Positions 53,096 to 61,624 of a DNA stretch of 64,000 nt are shown piece by piece; positions within the stretch are counted from its first letter, which is position 1; each line of letters begins with the position of its first letter. Made by a program: the position numbers and the translations under genes. The notes beneath the pieces are model-generated. The model was not told the DNA's origin. It saw nothing but the letters and a program-made list of their open reading frames with translations, and did no database searches. The DNA is from Arthrobacter sp. (GTDB taxonomy: Bacteria > Actinomycetota > Actinomycetes > Actinomycetales > Micrococcaceae): positions 124,001-188,000 of the forward strand of contig JAITLQ010000007.1 in the NCBI GenBank assembly GCA_031277795.1. The letters are read 5' to 3'.

Positions 53096-55386
53096 GCTCG
53101 GGTCGTCTCCTTCAGGGGCGCGGCCGCCTCGGAGGCGGTGAGGGCGGCGTCAAGGGCGTCGATGACGATGTCCAGCTCCTCCTGCGTGACGACCAGCGGC
53201 GGGCGGATCTTGAGGACCGAATCCACGGGGCCGATGCGGGAGATGAGGATGCCCTTGGCGACCATGCGCTCCACGATGTCCTTGGCCAGCGCGGTGTCAG
53301 GCGCCCCGTCCGCGTCGACCATCGCCAGGCCGAAGAACAGCCCGCGGCCCTTGGCCGCCGCGACGTTCGGGTGCTTGGCCGCCACCTCCTGCAGCCGCGA
53401 GAACACGTGCTCGCCGAGGCGCTGGGCGCGCTCCACGAGGCCGTTCTCCCTGACCTCGGCCAGGACGGCCCGGCCGGCGGCCGAGGCCACGGGCGTGCCG
53501 GCGAAGGTGTTGAAGTACATGTTGACGGGGCTGAAGGAGTCCATCACGCGTTGCGAGGTGACCACGCCGCCCAGCGGGAAACCATTGCCAAGCGGCTTGC
53601 CCATGGTGACCAGGTCCGGCTCGATGCCCGTGACCTGGTGGCCCCACCACCGCCCGCCCAAGCGGCCCAGGCCCGACTGCACCTCATCTGCGATGATGAG
53701 GCCGCCGGCCTCGCGGACCACCGCGATCATGGCCTCGAGATAGCCCTGGGGCAGGCGCGGCAGCCCCTCGGTGGAGAAGCTGGGATCCAGCAGCCAGGCG
53801 GAGACGCCGAAGCCAGCGGCCGTGAGCTCCTCCACGGCGGCGCGCGCCTGCCGCGCGGCCCGCTCCACGAGCTCGCCCTCGCCGAGCCCCCGGGCGTCGT
53901 CGAGGTCGGGGATGTGCAGGGTGCGCACGTGCTCGCCGCGCGCCTCCGAAACGTCGAGGCCCGTGGTGACCTGCGCCAGCGTGAGCGTGTTGCCGTGGTA
54001 GCTGAAATCGGAGATGAGGATGCCCGTGTTGCCGGTGACCTGGCGGGCGATGCGCAGCGCCAGGTCGTTGGACTCGGAGCCGGAGTTCGTGAAGTAAACG
54101 CGATCCAGCTCGGGGGAGAAGGTGGCCAGGAGCTCCTCGGCGTAGTTCACCACGCCGTCGTGCAGATAGCGCGTGTGCACGTTGTGCGTGGAGATCTGCT
54201 CGGCCACCGCGGCGGCCACGCGCGGGTTGGCGTGGCCCACCTGCGGCACGTTGTTGTAGGCGTCGAGGTAGCTGCGCCCGTGGGCGTCGGTGAGCCACAC
54301 GCCCTCGCCCCGAACGAAGTGGCGGGGCCGGCGATAGAAGAGCGGTGAGTAGGGGCCGATCGTGGTGCCGCGGCGCTCGATCAGCTCGGCGTCGCGCGCG
54401 GCGAGCTCGGCGCACTGCGCCGCGACGACGGGCAGCACCTCGGCCTCGAGGAACACGCTCGTCTCATCGCCGGGGCGGTCCGCCGCCCAGCCGAGGTAGG
54501 TCAGGCCGCGAGCCAGGATGAGCGCGTCCAGGGCGTCGGCGTGCAGGGGGCTGATCGGCAGGGAGGCCTCGTAGCCGCGCAGCAGGGCTGCTCGGTACTC
54601 GGCGGCGCGCGGGTGGTTCTGGTACCAGAAGAGGATCGTGGCCAGGTCGAAGAGCCAGAAGCCCTCGCCGAAGTCGTCGAAGTCGATGAGCGTGAGCCCT
54701 GCGGGGGAGACGAGGACGTTCTCCGGGGTGAAGTCGGCGTGGATGACGCCGTACACATCGGGCCCGGCGCCGAGGGCCGTGAGTCGCTCGGTGAGGAGGA
54801 GCGCGGCGGCCTCGATGGCCGCGCGCTGTCCGTGATCCGCCGCGAGCCGACGCGGGTCGCCCCAGAGTGCGCGCTCGCCGAGCAGCCCCTCGACGTCCCA
54901 GGCCGGACGGGAGAAGCCGGGCAGCGGACCCTGCGCTCGGGAGGCGGCGTGGGCTGCCGCGGCGAGCCGCCCGAGGGCCTCGAAGTGCTCCGGGTCCGGG
55001 TTGTCGTCCCCGCGCCAGGCCTCGGGGGCGTCGCCGAGCCCCGCGGCGCCGTCGACCCACACCTGCAGGTCCACCTGGTGCTCCTCGCCCGCGGCATCCG
55101 GCTGGAGCACGAACGGCTCACCCGACAGGGCAGAGACGGGCCGCGAGACCGGAAGCCCGTGCCGCGCGAGCGAGGCCATGAAGTCGAGTTCGCTGCGCAG
55201 CTGCGCCGCCGTGCGGTGTCCGTGGCGGTGCAGGCGAAGCGCGTAGTCTCCCGCACCGTCCTGGACCCGGAACACCACGTTCTCGCGCTGCTTGATGAAC
55301 GTGAGGATGGCGTTCTCTCCCACGGGGAAGTGGGTGAGAGCCGCCCGGGCCAGGGCCTGGGCCGCGTCGGTGCTCAGCTGTGTCAT
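53092..55386 (-). CDS. Fusion protein: APH-type kinase and class III aminotransferase-fold phospholyase
   Basis: 764 residues. The first ~330 residues form a choline/aminoglycoside-kinase fold with the Brenner motif HADFTPEN (His216-Asp218) and LIDFDDFGEGFWLFDLA. The rest (from about 350) is a class III PLP enzyme: NSGSESNDLALRIARQVTG, SDFSYHGNTL, DEVQSGLGRLGGRWWG, and PLP lysine 597 in VTMGKPLGNGFPLGG. Eukaryotic homologues of the two halves are hydroxylysine kinase and the ethanolamine-phosphate / phosphohydroxylysine phospholyases, so the fusion is predicted to phosphorylate an amino alcohol and then eliminate phosphate and ammonia. Substrate unknown. Confidence 0.88.
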   Translation of the reverse strand: MTQLSTDAAQALARAALTHFPVGENAILTFIKQRENVVFRVQDGAGDYALRLHRHGHRTAAQLRSELDFMASLARHGLPVSRPVSALSGEPFVLQPDAAGEEHQVDLQVWVDGAAGLGDAPEAWRGDDNPDPEHFEALGRLAAAAHAASRAQGPLPGFSRPAWDVEGLLGERALWGDPRRLAADHGQRAAIEAAALLLTERLTALGAGPDVYGVIHADFTPENVLVSPAGLTLIDFDDFGEGFWLFDLATILFWYQNHPRAAEYRAALLRGYEASLPISPLHADALDALILARGLTYLGWAADRPGDETSVFLEAEVLPVVAAQCAELAARDAELIERRGTTIGPYSPLFYRRPRHFVRGEGVWLTDAHGRSYLDAYNNVPQVGHANPRVAAAVAEQISTHNVHTRYLHDGVVNYAEELLATFSPELDRVYFTNSGSESNDLALRIARQVTGNTGILISDFSYHGNTLTLAQVTTGLDVSEARGEHVRTLHIPDLDDARGLGEGELVERAARQARAAVEELTAAGFGVSAWLLDPSFSTEGLPRLPQGYLEAMIAVVREAGGLIIADEVQSGLGRLGGRWWGHQVTGIEPDLVTMGKPLGNGFPLGGVVTSQRVMDSFSPVNMYFNTFAGTPVASAAGRAVLAEVRENGLVERAQRLGEHVFSRLQEVAAKHPNVAAAKGRGLFFGLAMVDADGAPDTALAKDIVERMVAKGILISRIGPVDSVLKIRPPLVVTQEELDIVIDALDAALTASEAAAPLKETTRA

Positions 55387-55470
55387 GGGGGTCCTTCCTG
55401 CTCGAGCCGGGACTCGGGGGATGTGTGGTACGCCTTCAGCCTGGATCGTGAGGAAGGTGAAGGGAACACG

Positions 55471-55495
55471 AGTCTGGAAACCAGACTTGGAGTCT
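55471..55495 (-). promoter_or_regulatory. TetR-type operator before the kinase/phospholyase operon
   Basis: AGTCTGG-AAA-CCAGACT (55471-55487) is a perfect 17 bp palindrome. A second AGTCT (55491-55495) forms another inverted repeat with the AGACT ending at 55487. It lies about 85 bases upstream of the fusion gene. Confidence 0.75.
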
Positions 55496-55589
55496 AGTCA
55501 AGGAGGGCGGGCACCGTGCGCGACGGCGTGCGGCCGGGTGCGCGACGGCGTGCGGCCGGGCGGCGCTGGCCCGTCGCGGCGGGAGGCGG

Positions 55590-55627
55590 TAGCGTGAGCC
55601 CCAGTCACACCAGTCACATTCGTCACA
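55590..55627 (+). promoter_or_regulatory. Promoter with three GTCACA repeats before the M23 peptidase gene
   Basis: A possible -10 TAGCGT (55590-55595) is followed by GTCACA at 55604, 55613 and 55622, each 9 bases apart. Mycobacterial MtrA recognises directly repeated 9 bp GTCACA-containing boxes and controls cell-wall hydrolases. Confidence 0.55.
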
Positions 55628-55648
55628 CCCTGCACAGGAGCCCCTCCC

Positions 55649-57322
55649 ATGGCCCCCCTCTCCAGGGCCGCGCGCCTTCCGCTCGCGGCCGTCTTGGGCG
55701 TTGCCCTCGTCCTGCCCTCCGCCGGTCCCGCGCTCGCCTCGACGCCCCGGCCGACCGCCGCGGTGCAGGCGACGGGTCAAGACCCGCGCACCGCGCCGAT
55801 CATGGCACCCGCTGCCCTGAAGTCGGCCGCTGGACTGTACCTGCCGCTCGATCCGGAGAGCGGTGTGGCGGCGAGCAAGAAGAAGTGGGGCGGCTACCGC
55901 CTGACCTCCCCTCGCGGCGCGCGGTGCATGCCGACCGTGGGCGCGACGACCGAGCACCTCGGCCAGGACATCGCCACCAAGAACGGCGCGCCGATCTACG
56001 CCGTCGCGGCGGGCAAGGTGCTGCGAACGCACGACGGCACGAGCGCCAGCTCCGGCTACATCGTCATCGAATCGACCATCGCAGGGAAGCGCTACCAGCT
56101 CGCCTACCTTCACATGTGGGACGCAGACGCCTTCGTCAAGGTGGGCGACACCGTCAAGGCGGGGCAGCAGATCTCGACCGTTGGATCCTCCGGCCCCTCG
56201 ACGGGCCCGCACCTGCACCTCGAGGTGTGGACGGGTCCATGGATGCAACAGCAGGCGAACGTCATGGGCACGCCGGCGGCGCTCGATCCCATCGCGTTCC
56301 TCGCCTCCAAGGGCCTGAACATCGCCGCGAGCGCGAGCAGCGTGTCCAAGCCCAACACCCCGAGCTCGTGCACCTACTACGCCCGCTCCACAGGGGTCAT
56401 CCGCGCTGGGGCCAACGACACCTCGGCCGTGCTGGCGACGTTCCAGGCCGGCGACGTTGTGACCTCCACCCCGGGTGCCATGATGAACTCCCGCCTGCGC
56501 GTGAGTTACCAAGGCAAGACGGGCTACGCCGCGTGGCTCTCCTTCTCCCCGAACTACGTGGCGCCGGCGATCACCACGCAGGCCGGCCTGGCCGGGCGCG
56601 TCTCCACCGTCGCCAGCAACGTCAACCTGCGTGCGGCGGCAGTGAACGGCGCGGTGCGCACGGTGCTGCCGCAAGGCGCGAGCGTGAGTGCCACGGGGCG
56701 CATCACGCAGCAGGGCGCCTGGCGTGAGGTGAAGTACGCCCCTGCCAAGGGCTCGGCGCTGACCGGGTGGGTGTCAGCCTCGTACCTCAAGGATGCCCCC
56801 ACCAAGCCGAGCACGCCGGCCAAGCCGAGCACGCCGGCCGCGAGCGCCATCACCACCCAGGCCTCGCTCAAGGGCAGGCTCTCGAAGACCACGGCGGCCA
56901 AGGTGAACCTGCGTGCCGCTGCCGTCAGCGGGAAGGTCAAGGCCTCGCTTCCCCTGGGGGCGCGGGTGAGTGCCACGGGGCGCATCACGCAGAAGGGTGC
57001 CTGGCGCGAGGTGAAGTACACCCCGGCCAAGGGCCCGGCGGTCACCGGGTGGATGGCGGTCAGCTACCTGAAGGACGTCGCGAGCTCGGTCTCGTCCTCC
57101 ACGTCCAAGCCCGTCGTGAAGCCGGCGGCCAAAAAGACGAAGAAGACCACGGCCAATGTGTGGCTGCGTTCGGCGGCCACCTCGGGCAAGGGGCTGGTGG
57201 TGATGAAGAAGGGGAGCACCGTGACGCTCTCCGGCGGCACCAAGAAGGTCGGCAAGGTGACCTGGTACACGGTCACCTTCGTGAAGCGCAGCGGTTGGGT
57301 GTCCGGCGCGTACCTCCGCTAG
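55649..57322 (+). CDS. Secreted M23 peptidase with SH3-like repeats
   Basis: 557 residues. Sec signal peptide (1-30, cleavage near LASTPRP after ALA). M23 domain at about 90-215 with zinc ligands His103 and Asp107 (HLGQD) and His188/His190 (PHLHLEV): a glycyl peptide bond endopeptidase of peptidoglycan. One degenerate and three clear bacterial SH3 repeats follow (about 250-320, 325-385, 400-470, 500-557), with NVNLRAA(A/V), ASVSATGR, GAWREVKY and GWVSASYLKD units duplicated almost verbatim. Lys/Ala/Thr/Ser linkers. It is exported and binds the wall. Confidence 0.93.
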   Translation: MAPLSRAARLPLAAVLGVALVLPSAGPALASTPRPTAAVQATGQDPRTAPIMAPAALKSAAGLYLPLDPESGVAASKKKWGGYRLTSPRGARCMPTVGATTEHLGQDIATKNGAPIYAVAAGKVLRTHDGTSASSGYIVIESTIAGKRYQLAYLHMWDADAFVKVGDTVKAGQQISTVGSSGPSTGPHLHLEVWTGPWMQQQANVMGTPAALDPIAFLASKGLNIAASASSVSKPNTPSSCTYYARSTGVIRAGANDTSAVLATFQAGDVVTSTPGAMMNSRLRVSYQGKTGYAAWLSFSPNYVAPAITTQAGLAGRVSTVASNVNLRAAAVNGAVRTVLPQGASVSATGRITQQGAWREVKYAPAKGSALTGWVSASYLKDAPTKPSTPAKPSTPAASAITTQASLKGRLSKTTAAKVNLRAAAVSGKVKASLPLGARVSATGRITQKGAWREVKYTPAKGPAVTGWMAVSYLKDVASSVSSSTSKPVVKPAAKKTKKTTANVWLRSAATSGKGLVVMKKGSTVTLSGGTKKVGKVTWYTVTFVKRSGWVSGAYLR

Positions 57323-57329
57323 GGAATCC

Positions 57330-58388
57330 TCACCGTCCAAGCAACGAACGCCACGCGAGGTCGGTGGCGGCCACCACGGCGCCGTCGACCACGCTGTCCT
57401 CTCCCGCGGGGGAGGGGAGGCACTCGACGCCGACGAGGCCGCGTTCGCGCAGCGCCGCCTCGAGGTCGGCGGCGGCCTTCGGCATGCGGCTTGACGCGCC
57501 GGTGAGGACCACCTGCTCCAGCCCCAGGACGGCGCAGGCCGGGGCCACGACCTCGGCCACGGCCCGGACGGCCTCCGGCGAGGCGGCCCGGCCCGCCGTC
57601 AACGGCTCGTCCCCCACGAGCGACTCCACGTTCTCCAGCGATCCGGTGGGCAGCAACCCGCCGATCTCGCCGGCCCCGCCGCGTGGCCCGCGGTGCAGTG
57701 AGCCGGCCAGCATGACGCCCGCGCCCAGCCGCGGCCCCCATTGCAGCGCCAGATAACTCCCGTTGACCCCCTCCCGGCCGCGCACCCCCAGTGCGGCGGC
57801 GTTGGCGTCGTTCTCCAGCTCCACCGGGACACCGAGCAGGCCGGCCAGCCCCGTGATGAGGTCGGTCTGGACCCACCGCTCGAACGACCTCGATTCGACG
57901 ATGCGTTCGGCGTCGACGACGCCGGGCGCCGCGAGGCACAGGCCCGCGAGCCGGTGGACGGGGAGCCCGGCGGAGGCCGCGACCCGCTCGACGAGCCCCG
58001 CGATGGCGCGGAGCACGGCCGCGCGCTCGCGCGTGCGCAGGGGGCTCCGCGCAGCGCCGAGGGGCGTGCCGTCGATGCCGGCCAGCCTCACCGCGACGCC
58101 TTCGGCCCCGAGCGCCACACCGATCACGGGGAAGGCGGTGCCGTTGATGCCGAACGTGGGGGAGGGGCGGCCTCCGTGCGCTTCGCTCGGCCCCTCGAAG
58201 GCCACGCTGGCCAGCACGAGCTCGCGCAGGATCGTGACGACGGTGGCGCGGGTGAGCCCCGTGTACAAGGCCACGTCGGTCGCCCGCAGGGGCCCGTCCG
58301 CCTCGCGCAGGGCGCGCAGGACCGTGCGGGTGTTGATGCGGCGCAGCGTCGACTGGCCCGAGGTGTGGGGCGGGGAGGTGGCAAGCAC
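57330..58388 (-). CDS. ROK-family transcriptional regulator
   Basis: 352 residues. Winged helix (about 15-75: LRRINTRTVLRALREADGPLRATDVALYTGLTRATVVTILREL) then a ROK sugar-kinase-like domain (VIGVALGAEGVAVRLAGIDG; ENDANAAALGVRGREG; LQWGPRLGAGVMLAGSLHRG). The ROK zinc motif CxCGxxGCxE is absent. Sugar-derived ligand typical of the family but unknown here. Convergent to the M23 gene (7 base gap) and divergent from the Pth2 gene. Confidence 0.92.
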   Translation of the reverse strand: MLATSPPHTSGQSTLRRINTRTVLRALREADGPLRATDVALYTGLTRATVVTILRELVLASVAFEGPSEAHGGRPSPTFGINGTAFPVIGVALGAEGVAVRLAGIDGTPLGAARSPLRTRERAAVLRAIAGLVERVAASAGLPVHRLAGLCLAAPGVVDAERIVESRSFERWVQTDLITGLAGLLGVPVELENDANAAALGVRGREGVNGSYLALQWGPRLGAGVMLAGSLHRGPRGGAGEIGGLLPTGSLENVESLVGDEPLTAGRAASPEAVRAVAEVVAPACAVLGLEQVVLTGASSRMPKAAADLEAALRERGLVGVECLPSPAGEDSVVDGAVVAATDLAWRSLLGR

Positions 58389-58419
58389 TCGGGAAGAGTA
58401 TCCGCGAGACGACCTTCTG

Positions 58420-58438
58420 GAAAGACTTTCGCGAAGTC
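58420..58438 (-). promoter_or_regulatory. Candidate operator upstream of the ROK regulator gene
   Basis: Overlapping inverted repeats GAAAG-A-CTTTC (58420-58430) and GACTT-TCGCG-AAGTC (58424-58438) in the divergent region, about 32 bases before the ROK start. Confidence 0.5.
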
Positions 58439-58550
58439 GACCGGACTGCTATGCGTCGGGACCCACACACCATGGCGCGCGACGCGTCGCACCCGTCACA
58501 GGAGCCGCGGCGGTGCCGCGCCGGGCGGGCGGCGGTGAGAACATGAGGGG

Positions 58551-59189
58551 GTGCCAGCCGTCGATATGATTCAGCCCATCGCCGTCCTCAAGGATCCGCA
58601 GGACCCCGCCGGGCACGAGGAAACGTGCCTCGCGGCGGCGCTCGCCTCGACCGCTGCACTGCTGGCCTTCCCGGAGGACCCGCTGTGGGCGGCGTGGTAT
58701 CCGCACGGGCAGGGCAAGTCGGTCCGTCGCGGCAAGCCCAAGGACCTGCGCGCGCTCGAGGCGGAGGGCGCGGTGGTGGTCAGGGTGGGCGCCGCCGTCG
58801 CCGCCGCGCTGCCTCCCCGCGAGTACCCGCTCACCGGGCGGATGCGTCAGCTGCAGGTCGCGGGGACTGAGCTGGAGCATTCCGGGCGCGCGGTGGCGCA
58901 CGCGTGGCCGGCGCCGGAGGGGGTCCCCTCGCTGCAGATCGGCCTGGATACCGCGCTGGGCATGAGCACGGGCAAGGCGGCGGCGCAGGCCTCGCACGCC
59001 GCCTTCGACTGGGCCGTCGGCCTCGAGCCGGGGGAGCTGGCGGCCTGGGTCGAGGCGGGGCAGCCGGCCAGGCTCCTGCCGCTGGGTCGGGCGGACCTGG
59101 CCCGGCTGCTGCCGAGCGCCACCGTCGAGATCCACGACGCCGGGCACACCGAAATTGCCTCGGGTTCGCTGACGGCGATCGCCCTCTAG
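58551..59189 (+). CDS. Peptidyl-tRNA hydrolase of the Pth2 family
   Basis: 212 residues. The carboxyl half is Pth2: LGMSTGKAAAQASHAAF (about 139-155) and IHDAGHTEIASGSLTAIAL (about 194-212), including the catalytic aspartate and histidine region. It would release peptides from prematurely dissociated peptidyl-tRNA. The first ~95 residues, with WAAWYPHGQGKSVRRGKPKDL, are an extension not found in archaeal Pth2. GTG 58551 start with GAGGGGG before; ATG 58566 is an alternative. Confidence 0.85.
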   Translation: MPAVDMIQPIAVLKDPQDPAGHEETCLAAALASTAALLAFPEDPLWAAWYPHGQGKSVRRGKPKDLRALEAEGAVVVRVGAAVAAALPPREYPLTGRMRQLQVAGTELEHSGRAVAHAWPAPEGVPSLQIGLDTALGMSTGKAAAQASHAAFDWAVGLEPGELAAWVEAGQPARLLPLGRADLARLLPSATVEIHDAGHTEIASGSLTAIAL

Positions 59190-59264
59190 GGGGCTCTCCC
59201 AGCTTGCGTTCGTGTGGCTCCTATAGGATGCCGACACGACCATTCACCGATCAGGAGTGATGAA

Positions 59265-60086
59265 ATGGCCAGAAACAGCAACCCGGTCTTCAAGTCCGCG
59301 AGCTTTCAGGAACAGCTGAAGGCGGGCACCGCCGCCAACGCGTTCGAGACCCCCAGCGCAGGCTCGCTCGAGGACATGTACGCCCAGCGCCCCGCCGGGA
59401 GCACCATGTCCATGCAGGACGTGCTCAACAAGGTCCTCATCATGGCCCTTGGCGTGCTGGCCGGCGGACTTGTCGGTTGGGTGGCCGTGACGCGCCTCGC
59501 CGCGAGCGGCTCGAGCATGTCGGTGCTCATGGGCCTCGCGGGCGGAGCCGGCATCGCCGCCCTCGTCATCGGCCTGATCAACCAGTTCCGCCGCGAGGCC
59601 TCCCCGGTCCTGTCGATGCTGTACTCGGTGCTCGAGGGCTTCCTGCTCGGCACGCTGACGGCCGTCCTGGAGATCGTCTACCCCGGCATCGCGCTGCAGG
59701 CCGTGCTCGGCACCGCCGCCGTGTTCACCGTGGTGATGCTCGGCTACCGCTCCGGCAAGTTCCGCACCTCGCCCAAGGCGCGCCGCATCGTCATGATCGT
59801 GAGCCTCTCGTTCGTCGGCTTCCTGGTGATCAACTGGGTGCTGAGCTTCTTCGGCGCCGGTTTCAACACCTACAGCGGCTGGATCGGCGTGGTCATCGGC
59901 CTGGTCGGCATCGGCCTCGGCGCGTTCTTCCTCGTCTCCGACTTCGAGGACATCCAGCACGCGGTGGAGAACGGCGCCCCCAAGTCCTTCGCGTGGCGCT
60001 GCGCCTTCGGCCTGGTGCTGTCGATCATCTGGATCTACGTCGAGATGCTCCGCCTGATTGCGTCGCTGCGCTCGCTGGCCGACTGA
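59265..60086 (+). CDS. Bax inhibitor-1 / YccA-family membrane protein
   Basis: 273 residues from ATG 59265 with AGGAG at 59253. About 60 cytoplasmic residues, then seven membrane segments (from VLNKVLIMALGVLAGGLVGW). The family landmarks are LEGFLLGTLTAVLEIVYPGIALQAVLGTAAVF and the D-F-E-D-I-Q-H acidic pair (VSDFEDIQHAV) used as a proton/calcium sensor in BsYetJ. Function in actinobacteria unknown. Confidence 0.93.
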   Translation: MARNSNPVFKSASFQEQLKAGTAANAFETPSAGSLEDMYAQRPAGSTMSMQDVLNKVLIMALGVLAGGLVGWVAVTRLAASGSSMSVLMGLAGGAGIAALVIGLINQFRREASPVLSMLYSVLEGFLLGTLTAVLEIVYPGIALQAVLGTAAVFTVVMLGYRSGKFRTSPKARRIVMIVSLSFVGFLVINWVLSFFGAGFNTYSGWIGVVIGLVGIGLGAFFLVSDFEDIQHAVENGAPKSFAWRCAFGLVLSIIWIYVEMLRLIASLRSLAD

Positions 60087-60111
60087 GTCGGACGGTGTTC
60101 GCAGCGCCCTG

Positions 60112-60143
60112 ACGAGGGGCCCGGTTTGCGCCGGGCCCCTCGT
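60112..60143 (+). terminator. Terminator after the Bax inhibitor-1 family gene
   Basis: 13 bp perfect inverted repeat (60112-60124 with 60131-60143), loop TTTGCG, followed by GCGCTTTC. Confidence 0.8.
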
Positions 60144-60238
60144 GCGCTTTCAGCGCACGGCCGGCGCAGCGTCGCCGGCGGCCTCGACGGCCGCTACCGC
60201 GGAGTACCGTTGAAGAGTCACGCTCCACAAGGAAACGG

Positions 60239-61621
60239 GTGAGCATGAGTAAGGACCGGCCGAGGTGGTCGCTGCGCCGCGCGGCGAGCGAGAGCACCAC
60301 GCCCGAGTGGCTGCAGGCGGCGCGCCGCCGCATCGAGGAGGCCAACCGGGGCGAAGACGCCACGGCACGGGCCATGCGCCAAGGCGCCGCGCAGCGGCGC
60401 GCCGAGCGCGAGCTGAGCGCCGCCCAGGGGCACCCGGCCCCGGTCCCCGCCGCGCCCACCGTTCCACCCGGGCTGCAGATCGCCGGCGACTACGCCTGGC
60501 GCATCGGCGTGCTCATCCTCGTGGGCGCCGGCGTGTTCTGGGGCTTCAGCCAGGTCTCCACCCTGGTCATTCCGCTCATGATCGCCGCCCTCCTGGCCGG
60601 CCTCCTGCTGCCCGTCAAGCAGCTCTTCCGCCGCGGGGGCCTGGGCAATGGTCTCTCTGTCGCGGCCACGTTCATCGCCTTCCTCGTGGTGATCGGCGGT
60701 GCCCTCGCGCTCGTCGTCGCCACGATGTCCACCGGCCTCAAGGGCCTGTGGAATCAAGCCGTGGAGGGCATGAACCAGGTCCGGGAATGGCTCTCGGACG
60801 GACCGTTGCACGTGAGCAACGATCAACTGAACCAATGGTTGGACACGGGCATGAAGGCCCTGTCCTCCAACCAGAGCGAGATCGTCAAGAACGCCGCGAG
60901 CGGCGTGAGCGCGCTGACCCACATCGGGGCAGGTCTCTTGCTGACGCTCTTCTCCCTCATCTTCTTCCTGCTCGAGGGCGAGCGCATCTGGCGCTGGGTC
61001 GTGCGGCTGTTCCCGCGCAGGGCGCGCCCCGCCGTGAACGGCGCCGGCCGCCGCGGCTGGGGCAGCCTCGTATCCTACGTCAGGGTGCAGCTGGTCGTGG
61101 CGTTCATCGATGCCGTCGGCATCGGCGCCGGCGCCGCCATCCTCCAGGTCCCGCTCGCCCTGCAGCTGGGCGTGTTGGTCTTCCTCGGCTCGTTCATCCC
61201 GATCCTCGGCGCCCTCATCACCGGCGCCATCGCCGTGCTGCTGGCCCTCGTGGCCCACGGCTGGCTGATCGCCCTCATCATGCTCGGCGTGGTGCTGCTC
61301 GTGCAGCAGGTCGAGTCCCACATCCTTCAGCCGCTCATCATGGGCCGCGCCGTGAGCCTTCACCCGCTCGCCGTGGTCCTGGCGGTGGCCGGGGGAACCA
61401 TGCTCTTCGGCGTCGCCGGCGCGCTCTTTGCCGTGCCCGTGATGGCCGTCGTCAACACCGTCGTGAAGTACCTGGCCACCCGAGCCTGGGAAGACGACCC
61501 GGTAGCCGCGCTCGCCGACCACCCCACGGCGCCCCCGCTCCCGGACACCGAAGAAGCGGAGCCCTCCGGGGCACCCCTCACCGCAGACCCCGCCGTCACG
61601 GCGCGGGATTCCAAGGAGTAA
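60239..61621 (+). CDS. AI-2E family (PerM/TqsA-like) transporter
   Basis: 460 residues from GTG 60239 (AAGGA at 60229); ATG 60245 is possible. About 80 charged cytoplasmic residues, then eight membrane segments in the AI-2E arrangement, with LQLGVLVFLGSFIPILGALITG and VQQVESHILQPLIMGRAVSLHPL as signatures. The family is a putative sodium- or solute-coupled exporter; the name reflects one member and does not imply AI-2 transport. Three bases before ilvA. Confidence 0.92.
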   Translation: MSMSKDRPRWSLRRAASESTTPEWLQAARRRIEEANRGEDATARAMRQGAAQRRAERELSAAQGHPAPVPAAPTVPPGLQIAGDYAWRIGVLILVGAGVFWGFSQVSTLVIPLMIAALLAGLLLPVKQLFRRGGLGNGLSVAATFIAFLVVIGGALALVVATMSTGLKGLWNQAVEGMNQVREWLSDGPLHVSNDQLNQWLDTGMKALSSNQSEIVKNAASGVSALTHIGAGLLLTLFSLIFFLLEGERIWRWVVRLFPRRARPAVNGAGRRGWGSLVSYVRVQLVVAFIDAVGIGAGAAILQVPLALQLGVLVFLGSFIPILGALITGAIAVLLALVAHGWLIALIMLGVVLLVQQVESHILQPLIMGRAVSLHPLAVVLAVAGGTMLFGVAGALFAVPVMAVVNTVVKYLATRAWEDDPVAALADHPTAPPLPDTEEAEPSGAPLTADPAVTARDSKE

Positions 61622-61624
61622 CAC

